A stretch of DNA of 64,000 nucleotides. Source: Lachnoclostridium sp. An169. Lineage in GTDB: Bacteria; Bacillota; Clostridia; Lachnospirales; Lachnospiraceae. This document shows positions 49,484 through 59,256 of the stretch, in pieces (positions within the stretch are counted from its first letter, which is position 1; each line of letters starts with the position of its first letter). The position numbers and the translations under genes are program-made. Under the pieces are notes generated by a model. That model was not told where the DNA came from. It worked only from the letters and a program-made list of their open reading frames with translations, and did no database searches. The stretch is taken from contig NZ_NFKT01000022.1 in the NCBI RefSeq assembly GCF_002160525.1, forward strand, positions 1 through 64,000, read 5' to 3'.

Positions 49484-50536
49484 CTACTTGAAATCTCCCC
49501 GGATCTCCCGCACGATCCTGATCATCGTCAGATAATTCTCCGCAGGCACATAATCCGGAATCGAATTTCCCGTTCCGAAGGCGAATCCGCCGTGTCCTTT
49601 GCACTTTGCGATCACGTCGGCAATATATTCCCGCATTTCCGGCTCTGCATATCCGCAAACTACATCCACATCGATACCGCCGAAATTGCCGATCCGATCA
49701 CCATATTTTTCCACCCATACCGGAAACGGCGCGATCTGATCTTCATTGGAATGTTTCGCGTCAATTCCCACTTTATCGATCAGATCGTCCATCACATCGA
49801 AGATCTTCCCGCAGGAATGGAGCAGAAACGGTTTTCCATAGCTGTGCACCAGATCGACAATAGGCTTGTACTGGGGAAGGATCAGTTCTCTTGTATCCAT
49901 CGGTGAAAGAAGAGTACTGCTCTTATATCCCAGATCATCGCCAAACCGCAGCACACAGTATGCGTTGCCAAACTCCTTCATGAAACGTTTCCAGATCCCG
50001 AGATTATTCTCTCCGACTTTGCGGAACAGCTCATGATACAGATCCTCATCGTCTGCGGAGATGTAGCAGAGTCCCTCATATCCTGTCAGATTCTGTACAC
50101 CTTCGAAGATCCCGTTTCCTACTCCGCCGACCGCTTTCATTCCTTCCGGCATTTCATCGCGAAGCGCGGCAAAATATTTTGAATAGGTGTTAAAATAGAT
50201 CTCCGGTATCTCCTCCCACGGATATTTCCGGAAATCCTCTTCCTCCTGGATCGCCGGAGTGACCCGGCTGTCTCCAAGTGCGCCTCCTCCCGGCATAATA
50301 TCATTGATACAGCACTCAAACGGCACGATATCATAACCGTGATCTTTAAAGAAATTGCAGTACAACCGGAAAAATTCGTGAATATCCCTGTCGTCTCCCC
50401 GGTAAAGTGCCGTCATATCCTTTCCGATGATCTCTCCGATCTTGTCAAACGACACGATATGCTCATAGAGCGGGATCCGCTCCACTTCTTTGTTCTGCGC
50501 ACATGCCACCACGTTTCTGTAATCCGGTTCAAACAT
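49484..50536 (-). CDS. URO-D-like protein 1 (MtaA/CmuA-type methyltransferase fold)
   Basis: 350 aa. GGAG lies 9 nt before the ATG. Sequence follows the uroporphyrinogen-decarboxylase superfamily: FLLHSCGKIFDVMDDLIDKV, IDAKHSNEDQIAPF, GGIDVDVVCGYAEPEMREYI and FAFGTGNSIPDYVPAENYL. It has both HxC (HSCG) and the downstream Cys (VVCGY), the three zinc ligands used by methylcobamide:thiol methyltransferases such as MtaA, and lacks the N-terminal arginine-rich motif of true HemE. It could move a methyl group between a corrinoid or methoxylated compound and a thiol, but no corrinoid protein is present. Last gene of the second catabolic operon, 44 bp after GH38. Confidence 0.8.
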   Translation of the reverse strand: MFEPDYRNVVACAQNKEVERIPLYEHIVSFDKIGEIIGKDMTALYRGDDRDIHEFFRLYCNFFKDHGYDIVPFECCINDIMPGGGALGDSRVTPAIQEEEDFRKYPWEEIPEIYFNTYSKYFAALRDEMPEGMKAVGGVGNGIFEGVQNLTGYEGLCYISADDEDLYHELFRKVGENNLGIWKRFMKEFGNAYCVLRFGDDLGYKSSTLLSPMDTRELILPQYKPIVDLVHSYGKPFLLHSCGKIFDVMDDLIDKVGIDAKHSNEDQIAPFPVWVEKYGDRIGNFGGIDVDVVCGYAEPEMREYIADVIAKCKGHGGFAFGTGNSIPDYVPAENYLTMIRIVREIRGDFK

Positions 50537-50580
50537 ATTTTATCTCTCCTCTCTTTCTTCTGCCCGGTCTGTCACAGGAG

Positions 50581-52887
50581 TCAGGATTGTCTCAGTACCA
50601 GCGGTTCTACATCCGCATGCTCCAGCATCTCCTCCGCGCTCTCCCCGGCTCCGCCGATGGTGATCACATAGCGGTTTTCCAGGAATCCCGCACAGTCGAT
50701 ACGGAAATTAGTCTCCCATTTATTGTTCAGGATCCAGCTGTATACCGGTCCCCTCGGGTCCACGGTGGTCGAGTACTTCCAAAGTTTCAGAGCTCCGATT
50801 GTAAACATCGGGGTATCCAGGGAATTGACTGTCACTGTCTCCTGCGCTCCCCGGCTCACCATACCGCGGTCCACTGCGTAGTAGTCCTGGCATGTCTCCG
50901 GCAGGCTGACTCCTGCTTTGAACATCACTCCCGCTTTATCCAGATACCATTCCCCGTCTTTTGCCTCAACCGGGAACAGTACATACATTCCTTCCGGATC
51001 GAGCTCCAGGTCTTTCGCCATATTGACCGTCACATCGATCCTCGGCAGATCATTGTAGAACACATATTCCGTAAAACATTTCTTTGTGGATCTGATCTCA
51101 TATTCAGCCCGGATCTTTGTGGACACGTCGCCGGAGGAAATCACTTCGATCCCAAGCGGTTTTCCATAGAACACTTTGTCCTGCGGGATTTTTCTTGCAC
51201 TGTATCCGAATCCCGCGGCGTCCGAACGGTTGGCATTCTCAAACACCTGGTAGACCGGCTGTCCCAGATAACCGGCGCTCTCGCAGATCAGCTCGTTTCC
51301 TGTGGCCTTATTTATAATAGAAAGAATCCTGCCGTCATCCCATTTCACTTCATAGAATTTATTGCTGAAAGAATGGATGTTCCGGTCATTTTTCGTCTCC
51401 TCTGTACCGTCAAAACGGATCGCCAGTTTCTTTCTCTCCTTCGCTTTCAGGTCAACCGTCACTGTCACAAGCTTTCCGCGCAGGCTGTCCACTCTCTGGA
51501 CCGGATATTTCCTGCCGTCCTCATCAACGACCGTATATCCGCCGTTTGCGAACATCCCCTCCTCCCAGAAATCCGTGTGCAGACCGACCACAGCCTTCAC
51601 ATCTGTGTCATGGGGATTGACTACCACATATTCCATAGGTCTGACGGAGATAAATTCACCTTCCCCGAGCACTCTGGAGAGCTTATCCAGGGCAGTCGAA
51701 GCCAGAATATCCGCGTCCACCGCCAGTTTCGCTTTTCTCAGGTCCAGCTGCTGAACCAGAAGTTTATAGGGATCCGGACAGGAGGAGGAATGTCCCCATG
51801 TATGCTCTGCATAGAGGATCAGCTTGTTGGTAATCTCGTCCATCTCCGCTTTTGTCACGATTCCGCCCTGATCAGTCTTTCTGATCAGCTTCTGGGTTCT
51901 CTGGGCATTGCGGAAGATCTTTGTCTCCGCCGGCGTCGCCAGACATCCGTCTGTCCACCAGTCGGGCCAGTCTCCCTCGTAAGTCTCTATGTTCGGAACA
52001 TTCTCTTTCAGATGACGGAAGAATTCATCCAGAGTTCCGGTAACGATCTCGATCTCATCCCCGTACTTCTCATTCCACTCATCCAGAAGCGCGCAGTGCC
52101 GGTCATCCACAGGATTGTTGTCCGTATATACCGCGCCTCCCATGATCGGCAGGAAATCATATTCATATCCGTCTTTCTTAAGCGCGTTCACCAGATCGAA
52201 GATCCTCCGGGACGCATAGCTGTCGCATCCGGTCACTTCTACAAATCCCGCGTCGTCCGGGAGCATGCCCGGGATTCCCGGATCTCCGCCGGGCGCATAT
52301 CCGGGGATCAGTCCGAGGATATTACCCTTGTGATAGGTCAGTCCGTTCCATACCAACAGTTTGTCTCCCTTTGGAGTTTTCCAGTAGAAGGGAACCAGCG
52401 GTCTGCCAAACGGCGCCCCGCCGTGATGCGGATTGATGCAGGATACAATATTTTCTACCCCCGCGTCGGCAAGGATCTGGGAATATCCCCATCCCAGGCC
52501 GTTTACATCAGAGAGCATCAGCGTTTTCGGCGTCTCGATGTTGTTCGCCCTTGCAAAATCCATGCTGTATTCCACACTGGCTTTCAGGTTATCGTAGTTC
52601 AGGATCTCTGCAAAATGCAGGTATCCCGCCGTGATCTCGAATTTTCCCGTTCTCACGGCGTCCAGTAACTTCAGACGGCCGCCTTCCCCGTATCTCTTCA
52701 GATACTGCTCCACTGCCCAGAAACCTTCCGCAGTAAATTTGAAGGGCTGATCTGTCTTGATGGGATTTAAGATACAGTCCACAGCCTGACGCATGAAGTC
52801 AGCCTGATAAATCTGCATTTTTTCCTGTCTCTCGGTATAACCGATATCAATATGTGAATGATATATGAGAAAAATTTTAAATGCCAT
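50581..52887 (-). CDS. GH38-like alpha-mannosidase-type enzyme
   Basis: 768 aa, no signal peptide. AAGGAG is 10 nt before the ATG. GH38 features: metal motif HSHIDIGYT (H12, D14), FTAEGFWAVEQYLKRYGEGG, likely nucleophile Asp in TLMLSDVNGLGWGYSQILAD, and a further ligand His in YAEHTWGHSSSCPDP. A beta-rich C-terminal half (VVVNPHDTDVKAVVGLHTDF) follows. The family hydrolyses alpha-mannosides with retention, using zinc. The sequence is far from MngB and nearer the group with DUF5054. It lies between GH43-type and URO-D-like genes. Specificity not known. Confidence 0.85.
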   Translation of the reverse strand: MAFKIFLIYHSHIDIGYTERQEKMQIYQADFMRQAVDCILNPIKTDQPFKFTAEGFWAVEQYLKRYGEGGRLKLLDAVRTGKFEITAGYLHFAEILNYDNLKASVEYSMDFARANNIETPKTLMLSDVNGLGWGYSQILADAGVENIVSCINPHHGGAPFGRPLVPFYWKTPKGDKLLVWNGLTYHKGNILGLIPGYAPGGDPGIPGMLPDDAGFVEVTGCDSYASRRIFDLVNALKKDGYEYDFLPIMGGAVYTDNNPVDDRHCALLDEWNEKYGDEIEIVTGTLDEFFRHLKENVPNIETYEGDWPDWWTDGCLATPAETKIFRNAQRTQKLIRKTDQGGIVTKAEMDEITNKLILYAEHTWGHSSSCPDPYKLLVQQLDLRKAKLAVDADILASTALDKLSRVLGEGEFISVRPMEYVVVNPHDTDVKAVVGLHTDFWEEGMFANGGYTVVDEDGRKYPVQRVDSLRGKLVTVTVDLKAKERKKLAIRFDGTEETKNDRNIHSFSNKFYEVKWDDGRILSIINKATGNELICESAGYLGQPVYQVFENANRSDAAGFGYSARKIPQDKVFYGKPLGIEVISSGDVSTKIRAEYEIRSTKKCFTEYVFYNDLPRIDVTVNMAKDLELDPEGMYVLFPVEAKDGEWYLDKAGVMFKAGVSLPETCQDYYAVDRGMVSRGAQETVTVNSLDTPMFTIGALKLWKYSTTVDPRGPVYSWILNNKWETNFRIDCAGFLENRYVITIGGAGESAEEMLEHADVEPLVLRQS

Positions 52888-52914
52888 CGCTGAAATTCTC
52901 CTTGTTTTATTGAT

Positions 52915-55119
52915 TCATTTTTCCTCAGGTATAACTGTCACTGCATCAAACATTATCCCTCCATCTGCTTCTCCCGTTTTCTCCAATTCGATCACATTGA
53001 CCTCTCCCGGCATCAGCTCTGCTTCCGCCGTAATCTCTCCTCCGTCCGCAAGGTTTCCGCTTCCGGTTCCGGGGAATATCAGATCCGCTTCCTGCTCTTT
53101 TCCGTTGACGCGCAGACGGTATGAACTGTTCTTCTCTCCGGCAAGGGCGTAGTGGAAGATCAGCGTAACCTTTCTCCTCCCTGTTTCATCCGCACCGGCT
53201 TCTCCGCCGTCAATGCCGTCCACAATACATCCCTGTCCCGGCACACCCAGATATTTCACTGTTCTTCCCGTAAATGCCTGAGGATCGCACTCTCTCTGGG
53301 GCAGACCGTCCCAACATCCGTTTCCTCTCGGAAATACCTGTCCGTTTGCCGCCGGATATGTAACTGCTTTCTCTTTCTTCCGGATCAGTACCAACCGGTC
53401 GATACCGAGATAAGTAGTCTGGAACGCCCGGCAATCCAGGCGGATACGGTTCAGCCCCGGTTTTAATGTCACCGGAAGAGACAATTTCTCGATCTTCTTC
53501 TCTGTATCTGCAAATATCACTGCTCCCTGCTCTGCTCCGTTTACGGACAGCCACAGCTCCGTGTCCCCGTCGGCGCCATGATACCAGATCTCCAGTGTTC
53601 CATCGCCGCCGCTGCCGCCGTCCATCACAGCTTCAATGAAGGTATCTCTCAGGTTCAGATTTTTCAGGACATTGTACCAGCTCGCCTCCGCGCAGGGCTC
53701 CAGAACCGCTCCCCGTCCGGCCTCGCACAGTGCGGGCTGCGCCACGCTGCGATCCGTTTCAGATTCAAAGGAAAAGGAACTCAAACGCAGGATCCCCTGC
53801 CTGTCTTTTCCCGTCTCTGTTTCTTCCAGATTTTTTCCCTCTGCCCCAGTTACGTTGCTGTCACCACTGCACTCTTTCTTCTGTTCCACAGTAATACACA
53901 GATTCAGCTTTCCCTCCTGATTATTCAGGGCACATCTGACTTCCATATATTTCTCCCGGCTGTCATCGTCGGATTTTCCAACGGGATCACTGTCCGCTTC
54001 CGTGCCGGATTCATCCTTTTCTTCTCTGCCTGGGATCTCGCATTTTCCGATGATCTTCCCGTTTTTATTCCCTTCCCGCACGCAAATCGTAACAGGACTT
54101 TCCGCCTCTGCCATAGCTTGGAAACAGATTACCGCATTCTCCTCCATGCTGCTGATATTCGGAAATTCCAGATAATCTCCCTCCCGCAGCGACACGGCAA
54201 AGCTTCCGTCCGTCTCTTCTTTTTTGCAGTCACGCGGAGCCGCAAAATACCAGGAAGCATCGATCTTCTTCCAGGAAGCATCATACTGTCCGGAACCGTA
54301 TTCCATAATTTTCTGGTCCACCACAATCTCGCCGTTATCCCGGTAATGGCAGGGTGCAATAAATGAAGCCCGATAGAACTGGTTTGGGTTATCCATTCCG
54401 CCGGATGCAAAATACGTCTGTCCCCGGAAAGTGAAATAACTGCCGTGATCCACGTTGCATCCGGTATTTCCGATATAATCATAAGGTCCGTACACATTGT
54501 CCGACACCGCAACGGAAGACGAATGGGTCAGATAGTATCTTCCGTTATATTTGTGGATGGACGCCTTGTCCTCGGGACAGATATTTCCCCGGTATTCTAC
54601 TTTCCGCAAGGGTTCCGCCAGGTGGATCATGTCATCGGAAAGTTTTCCCATCATGTAGGCACAGCAGGGTTCGCACCGGCAGTCACCCACGATGATATAG
54701 GCGCTCCCGTCATCATCCTGAAATACGCAGGGATCCCACTTCGGGATTCCCGCCGGCTCATCCCGGAAGTCAACGAGAGGCCCTCCCAGAGCATCTTCAA
54801 AGGGGCCTGCCGGGTGATCGCTCACTCCGACGCCCACGCCCCAGGCTCCCGTAGAAAAATACCAGTAGTATTTTCCATCTCTATACGCCGCGTCCACAGC
54901 CCAGCACTGATCCAGTTTTCCGCAGTAGAACTCTTCGGGCAGGATCGTCCGTTCCAGTTTCCAGTTCACCAGATCTACGGACGACCAGATCTGCCAGTCC
55001 AGCATGCGGAATCCGCCTGCCCCAAACGAACTGTCATGGGTCGCATAGAGGTATACTTTATCTTCAAATACATGCACATGGGGATCACACACCCCCTGTC
55101 TCCATATAATGGGATTCAT
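52915..55119 (-). CDS. GH43-type glycosidase with C-terminal beta-sandwich domains
   Basis: 734 aa. AGGAGG lies about 13 nt before the ATG. The five-bladed propeller start (WRQGVCDPHVHVFEDKVYLY) has the GH43 base Asp; WDPCVFQDDDGSAYIIVGDC has the second Asp; and CPEDKASIHKYNGRYYLTHS has the acid Glu in place of the usual EGP. Residues about 310-420 and 460-734 are beta-rich with CBM6-like features (DNGEIVVDQKI, then GLNRIRLDCRAFQTTYLGID and RLRVNGKEQEADLIFPG), coded with acidic low-complexity linkers. GH43 enzymes act on arabinosides, xylosides and beta-galactosides. No signal peptide; substrate unknown. Confidence 0.82.
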   Translation of the reverse strand: MNPIIWRQGVCDPHVHVFEDKVYLYATHDSSFGAGGFRMLDWQIWSSVDLVNWKLERTILPEEFYCGKLDQCWAVDAAYRDGKYYWYFSTGAWGVGVGVSDHPAGPFEDALGGPLVDFRDEPAGIPKWDPCVFQDDDGSAYIIVGDCRCEPCCAYMMGKLSDDMIHLAEPLRKVEYRGNICPEDKASIHKYNGRYYLTHSSSVAVSDNVYGPYDYIGNTGCNVDHGSYFTFRGQTYFASGGMDNPNQFYRASFIAPCHYRDNGEIVVDQKIMEYGSGQYDASWKKIDASWYFAAPRDCKKEETDGSFAVSLREGDYLEFPNISSMEENAVICFQAMAEAESPVTICVREGNKNGKIIGKCEIPGREEKDESGTEADSDPVGKSDDDSREKYMEVRCALNNQEGKLNLCITVEQKKECSGDSNVTGAEGKNLEETETGKDRQGILRLSSFSFESETDRSVAQPALCEAGRGAVLEPCAEASWYNVLKNLNLRDTFIEAVMDGGSGGDGTLEIWYHGADGDTELWLSVNGAEQGAVIFADTEKKIEKLSLPVTLKPGLNRIRLDCRAFQTTYLGIDRLVLIRKKEKAVTYPAANGQVFPRGNGCWDGLPQRECDPQAFTGRTVKYLGVPGQGCIVDGIDGGEAGADETGRRKVTLIFHYALAGEKNSSYRLRVNGKEQEADLIFPGTGSGNLADGGEITAEAELMPGEVNVIELEKTGEADGGIMFDAVTVIPEEK

Positions 55120-55199
55120 AGCTTCGCCTCTGCCTCCTGTCCTTTATTCTTTCTTTTACTTATATTCAGTCCGTACACTTTCAGCGAATTTTCTGCTGC

Positions 55200-56219
55200 T
55201 CAAGGCAGTTCATCTACAGATGCTTCGTAAAGTGCATTGATACTGTCAAGCTTCCAGTCCGGTGTGGATCCGTTTCCCATAGTCAGCATGAACCTGCCGT
55301 CCGGGCGCTCAAAGGTTCTTCTCAGATAATGAACTTCTTCCCGCACATCTTCCGGTGTACCGAAAGGAATCGTCCGCTGTACGTCGAATCCCGCCAGAAT
55401 ACAGATGCCGCTTCCATATTTCTCCGCGATCACTTTCTCATCCATCGTATATTTCTGGATGGGATGGATCACGTCCAGGCCAATCTCAATAAAATCCGGA
55501 AGGAACAGCTCGATGTTTCCACAGGTATGGAGCCACATATGGATTCCCAGGCTGTGGGCGCAGTCGATCAGTTCTTTGTAATACGGCTTGAAAAACTCCC
55601 GGAAAATATCAAGGGAGAAAAACGGTCCCGTCTGTGTCCCGATATCATCGCTGATAAAGAACCCGTCGATCTGCGCTTCATTTACCGCCCGCTCCATGGC
55701 CCGCCTGTAGAAATCCGTCAGATGCCGGAACAGCCTGTGTATCTCGTCGGGATACAGATAGAAATCTGTCAGCGCATTCTCCATCCCGCGGATAGACCAG
55801 AGCCGCTCAAACAGCCAGTACCAGGAGCGTCCCAGGCGGTATCTTCCGTCCGGAGCAGGATTATTTCCGATCAGCCCTCTGTACTCGGGAGAGGGGAAAT
55901 TTGCGTAAAATTCTTTCTCCTCTTCCTCCCAGTCCCCGATCACACACCGGGCATCAATTCCCACATCACTCTGTTCCTCCATCTTCCTCGGCGCCCACAT
56001 ATACTGCGGATCATCCTCCGGCGCGTCAAATGCCACGGGAAGATTAATATCCACGATCTGGATATCCCTGGGATACTTCTCAAGCCACTGTGCTCTCGCC
56101 TCCTGATCCCCGTCAAAAATATTGTCATAAATCCACATATCATAGAGGACCGGCACACGCGAAGCACGTCCTCTACCCTCAATTACCTGCTTTACCTCTT
56201 CTCTCGTCAGATTTTCCAT
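55200..56219 (-). CDS. URO-D-like protein 2
   Basis: 339 aa. AAGGAG is 7 nt before the ATG, and the third paralogue ends 11 nt upstream. Visible: DGFFISDDIGTQTGPFFSLD, MWLHTCGNIELFLPDFIEIG, VIHPIQKYTMDEKVIAEKYG and RFMLTMGNGSTPDWKLDSIN. HxC (HTCG) is present, but the region where the third zinc Cys is expected reads AGFDVQRTIPFGTPED without Cys. Superfamily members are decarboxylases or methyltransferases. Clusters of such genes with sugar-catabolism genes are common in Lachnospiraceae, but I know of no proven role. Confidence 0.78.
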   Translation of the reverse strand: MENLTREEVKQVIEGRGRASRVPVLYDMWIYDNIFDGDQEARAQWLEKYPRDIQIVDINLPVAFDAPEDDPQYMWAPRKMEEQSDVGIDARCVIGDWEEEEKEFYANFPSPEYRGLIGNNPAPDGRYRLGRSWYWLFERLWSIRGMENALTDFYLYPDEIHRLFRHLTDFYRRAMERAVNEAQIDGFFISDDIGTQTGPFFSLDIFREFFKPYYKELIDCAHSLGIHMWLHTCGNIELFLPDFIEIGLDVIHPIQKYTMDEKVIAEKYGSGICILAGFDVQRTIPFGTPEDVREEVHYLRRTFERPDGRFMLTMGNGSTPDWKLDSINALYEASVDELP

Positions 56220-56230
56220 TTCTGCTCTCC

Positions 56231-57259
56231 TTATTTCTCCGCTTCTTCCATCATTGCCAGGACATTCTCCGTGGGAATGATATCCACAATCGTGTTGCAG
56301 GTAGACAGGATAAATCCGCCGCCCGGGCTTGCGATATCAATCGTCCTCCGCACGTCTGCCTTCACTTCCTCGGGCGTACCGAAACAGAGGATGTGGTCCA
56401 GATCAATATTTCCCCAGAGGCAGAGTGTGTCGCCGTACTTCGCCTTGATTTCGGCAATATCCATCCCTGCCGAAGGCTGCAGCGACTGCAGTCCGTCGAA
56501 TCCGCACTCCACGATATTGTCCATCACGGAATTTAAGTTTCCGTCACTGTGAAGAAATACCGGCACATCTTTATACGCCTTGATTTCTTTTATCATCTGT
56601 TTATAGAACGGGTAAGCCAGTTCATCCATGATATAGGGCGGTAGGAACACGCCTGTATTAAACGCCATATCGTCCGTGATCAGAATGGCGTCTGCCCCTT
56701 TGTCGATGAACAGCTTCGCCTTCTTGATCTCAAAGGCGATCACCTTCTCGCTGATCGTATGCATTTCTTCCGTATTTGTCAGGCAGTAGACCATGTAGTC
56801 CTCCATGGGAAACATTTCATTTAACATGGAAATCGGTCCGCCTACCTGGGCAAAAATGAAAAGATCCGTCTCTTTTGCATAGCGCTCGATCAGGTCCCCT
56901 TTTACCTTGCTGATATCCGGCTCCTCGTACTGATCCGCATCCTCAATGTCGAGGGCAGGCTTCAGGATATGCTTGGTCTCTCCGCCCACCACAAATGTCT
57001 GACCGTACACGCTCTGCACGATCTTCTTACCGTCCTCTGTCTGTCCGATCTCCCACTCCGGCCAGTCGCCCGCATTGACCAGATCCATGTTCAGAAGCTT
57101 TCTGACCGCTACATCCCGCTCAAAATGCTGGTGATCCAGGGGATAATCCTTTCCAAGCAGCGCATTCGACACTTTCGGCTGAATATAGACCTCTCCTTTC
57201 GGCACCCGGTCTGTCTCCTGATGCCGGATCGCCGCCATCACTCTTTCTTTCCTCGTCAT
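56231..57259 (-). CDS. URO-D-like protein 3
   Basis: 342 aa. The ATG at 57259 is preferred (GAAGGTGA just upstream; the family N-terminus MTRKERVMAAIRHQETDRVP starts here). Visible: ILITDDMAFNTGVFLPPYIM, PVFLHSDGNLNSVMDNIVEC, LQSLQPSAGMDIAEIKAKYG, LCLWGNIDLDHILCFGTPEE and FILSTCNTIVDIIPTENVLA. The HxC site is HSDG (Asp for Cys), while the later Cys (ILCFG) is kept, so zinc binding should differ from paralogues 1 and 2. Same operon, 46 nt after the kinase/isomerase fusion. Confidence 0.8.
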   Translation of the reverse strand: MTRKERVMAAIRHQETDRVPKGEVYIQPKVSNALLGKDYPLDHQHFERDVAVRKLLNMDLVNAGDWPEWEIGQTEDGKKIVQSVYGQTFVVGGETKHILKPALDIEDADQYEEPDISKVKGDLIERYAKETDLFIFAQVGGPISMLNEMFPMEDYMVYCLTNTEEMHTISEKVIAFEIKKAKLFIDKGADAILITDDMAFNTGVFLPPYIMDELAYPFYKQMIKEIKAYKDVPVFLHSDGNLNSVMDNIVECGFDGLQSLQPSAGMDIAEIKAKYGDTLCLWGNIDLDHILCFGTPEEVKADVRRTIDIASPGGGFILSTCNTIVDIIPTENVLAMMEEAEK

Positions 57260-57305
57260 ACTGTCACCTTCCCTTTCCACTCCTGTTACTTCGCAGCACA
57301 TATCC

Positions 57306-59237
57306 TCAAAGCAGGTTTGCCGCTCCGATCATGCCCGCATCATTTTTCAATTCCGTAGTCATCACCCTGGGAACCTCTGCAATCTTTCCGGCAAAGCAGT
57401 ATTTTCCGATGCTCCGGTTCAGACGATCTGTCAGCGCCGTTCCCTGATTAGACACACCGCCGCCCAGGAGAACCGCCTCCGGACGGAATATATTTACAAT
57501 GTTCACGATTCCCGTTGTCAGGCGCTTCATATAGCTATCTACCACAGCCTGGGCAGCCCCGTCGCCTCCCGCTGCAGCAGTAAACACGGTCTCCGCAGTC
57601 ACTTTTTCTTTTTCACCTCCGCAAAGTCTCCAAAGGGAGGATTTCTCATCCCTATCCATGGCACGTTTCGTATCGCGCACCAGGGCGGTTGCAGATACAT
57701 AAGCCTCCAGGCATCCTTTCCTGCCGCATGTACACTGTTCGCCGTCCTCGCAGATTACCATATGCCCCAGCTCGCTGCCACCGGTCAGTGTCCCGTCAAA
57801 GATCCTGCCGTCCATGACGATACCGCCGCCGACTCCCGTTCCCAGAGTGAGCATCACCAGATTCTTATACTTTCTTCCGGCTCCGGCTTTTGCCTCTCCC
57901 AGTGCCGCGCAGTCCGCATCGTTGGCGATCTGTATCGGGACATCCATGTAGTTTCTCAGTTCTGCGGCAAATGGTATATTTTTCCATTTGATATTATTGG
58001 AATACAGGACAACGCCGTGTTTCCGGTCGATCGTCCCGGGCACACCCGCACCGATTCCGATACATTCCGACAGATCGTGATCCGATTTCTCGAATAGCGC
58101 GCGCACTGTGACGGCGATATCCCGGATCACTTCCTGGTATGGGCGCTCTGCTCTGGTAGGAATCTGCCGGAAAGCGAGAAGCTCATTTGCCTCGCTGACC
58201 AGGCTGATCTTGACGAACGTACCGCCAAGGTCAATGCCGACCCGGATGTTTTCCTTCTTTCCCGCCGTCGTAACCAGCGCCTCACATGTTCCTTCTATCA
58301 CATAATCCCCGCTGCCTGCGCTTAGGAAAATGCTGTCGCCTTTGCGGAAAGAGACTGCTTCCCCGCCGCAGCGGACCTGCCCCTCTCCGTCCAGGACAAG
58401 GATGCTCACAAAGGAATCCGCCGTCGCCCGCCCCTGTTTCACGCCGGACTTTTCCGCCGTTTCTTCCTGTCCTGCACCGGCACCATCTTCTGTCCCCACG
58501 CGGATTCTGTCCACGGTGAAGTAATCACAGCGGGCGATATGGGGAGCGCACGGCTCTTGAAGTGCTGCCGGACCGCGCCGGGTCACATCCAGCGCCTTGC
58601 CGATATGCAGCTCCCTTGTCTTTCCGCTTTTGTCCTTTCTTCCGTAGTCGTACACTCTATAGGTTACATTGGAGTTCTGCTGGATCTCGGCGATCAGGAT
58701 ATTTTTCCCTATGGCGTGAATCGTTCCCGCCTCGATAAAAAACACATCGCCCTTTTTTACAGGAACCGCATTTAACACTTCCGTCAGCGTGTTGTTCCGG
58801 ATCCGCTCCTCGAACTCCTCCCGGCTGACTTCCCGGGAGAATCCATAGTAAAGAAACGCTCCCTCCTCACAATCCACCACATACCACATCTCTGTTTTCC
58901 CGTACTGCCCTTCATTTTTCAGGGCGTACTCATTATCCGGATGAACCTGTATGGACAGGTTGTCTTTGGCATCGATCAGTTTAATCAGGATCGGAAAATC
59001 TTTGAACTTCTCACATTTCTTTCCCAGCACGGATCTTCCCTGTTCCTGTATGTACTCTGCCAGGGTTTTCCCGGCATATGCTCCGTTTGTTATGACGGAC
59101 GGTCCGTCCGGGTGGCAGGAGAGCTCCCATGTCTCCGCCAGGACGTCCCCGTCATATTCTTTGTTGTATTCTTCTTTCAGTCTGTGCCCGCCCCAGATAT
59201 AGTCCTTGCAGGCAGGCTTCAGTTTCAGCAGCGCCAT
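57306..59237 (-). CDS. Bifunctional mannose-6-phosphate isomerase / ROK sugar kinase fusion
   Basis: 643 aa. Residues 1 to about 325 are a class I phosphomannose isomerase: PACKDYIWGGHRLKEEYNKE, zinc ligands Gln97 and His99 (SIQVHPDNEY), Glu116 (GKTEMWYV) and His174 (EAGTIHAIG). Residues about 330-643 are a ROK kinase: ATP loop VGIDLGGTFVKISLV, catalytic Asp in IANDADCAALGEA, and the ROK zinc signature GHMVICEDGEQCTCGRKGCL. Together they would turn mannose plus ATP into mannose-6-phosphate and then fructose-6-phosphate. This fits the mannosidases of the same operon. A Gly/Ala/Glu-rich loop (about 245-268) sits in the isomerase cupin part. The kinase could also accept glucose or fructose. Confidence 0.93.
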   Translation of the reverse strand: MALLKLKPACKDYIWGGHRLKEEYNKEYDGDVLAETWELSCHPDGPSVITNGAYAGKTLAEYIQEQGRSVLGKKCEKFKDFPILIKLIDAKDNLSIQVHPDNEYALKNEGQYGKTEMWYVVDCEEGAFLYYGFSREVSREEFEERIRNNTLTEVLNAVPVKKGDVFFIEAGTIHAIGKNILIAEIQQNSNVTYRVYDYGRKDKSGKTRELHIGKALDVTRRGPAALQEPCAPHIARCDYFTVDRIRVGTEDGAGAGQEETAEKSGVKQGRATADSFVSILVLDGEGQVRCGGEAVSFRKGDSIFLSAGSGDYVIEGTCEALVTTAGKKENIRVGIDLGGTFVKISLVSEANELLAFRQIPTRAERPYQEVIRDIAVTVRALFEKSDHDLSECIGIGAGVPGTIDRKHGVVLYSNNIKWKNIPFAAELRNYMDVPIQIANDADCAALGEAKAGAGRKYKNLVMLTLGTGVGGGIVMDGRIFDGTLTGGSELGHMVICEDGEQCTCGRKGCLEAYVSATALVRDTKRAMDRDEKSSLWRLCGGEKEKVTAETVFTAAAGGDGAAQAVVDSYMKRLTTGIVNIVNIFRPEAVLLGGGVSNQGTALTDRLNRSIGKYCFAGKIAEVPRVMTTELKNDAGMIGAANLL

Positions 59238-59256
59238 TTTTCTATCCCTCCGAAAT

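Noticed and set aside
50503..52668. 721-codon open frame on the plus strand
   Set aside because: Exactly opposite the GH38-like gene. No ribosome site, and composition reads as antisense of a well-conserved enzyme; long antisense frames are frequent in this codon usage.
49484..57259. Heme biosynthesis (hemE) genes
   Set aside because: Although in the URO-D superfamily, they carry HxC/HxD metal motifs rather than HemE signatures and stand among sugar genes without other heme genes.
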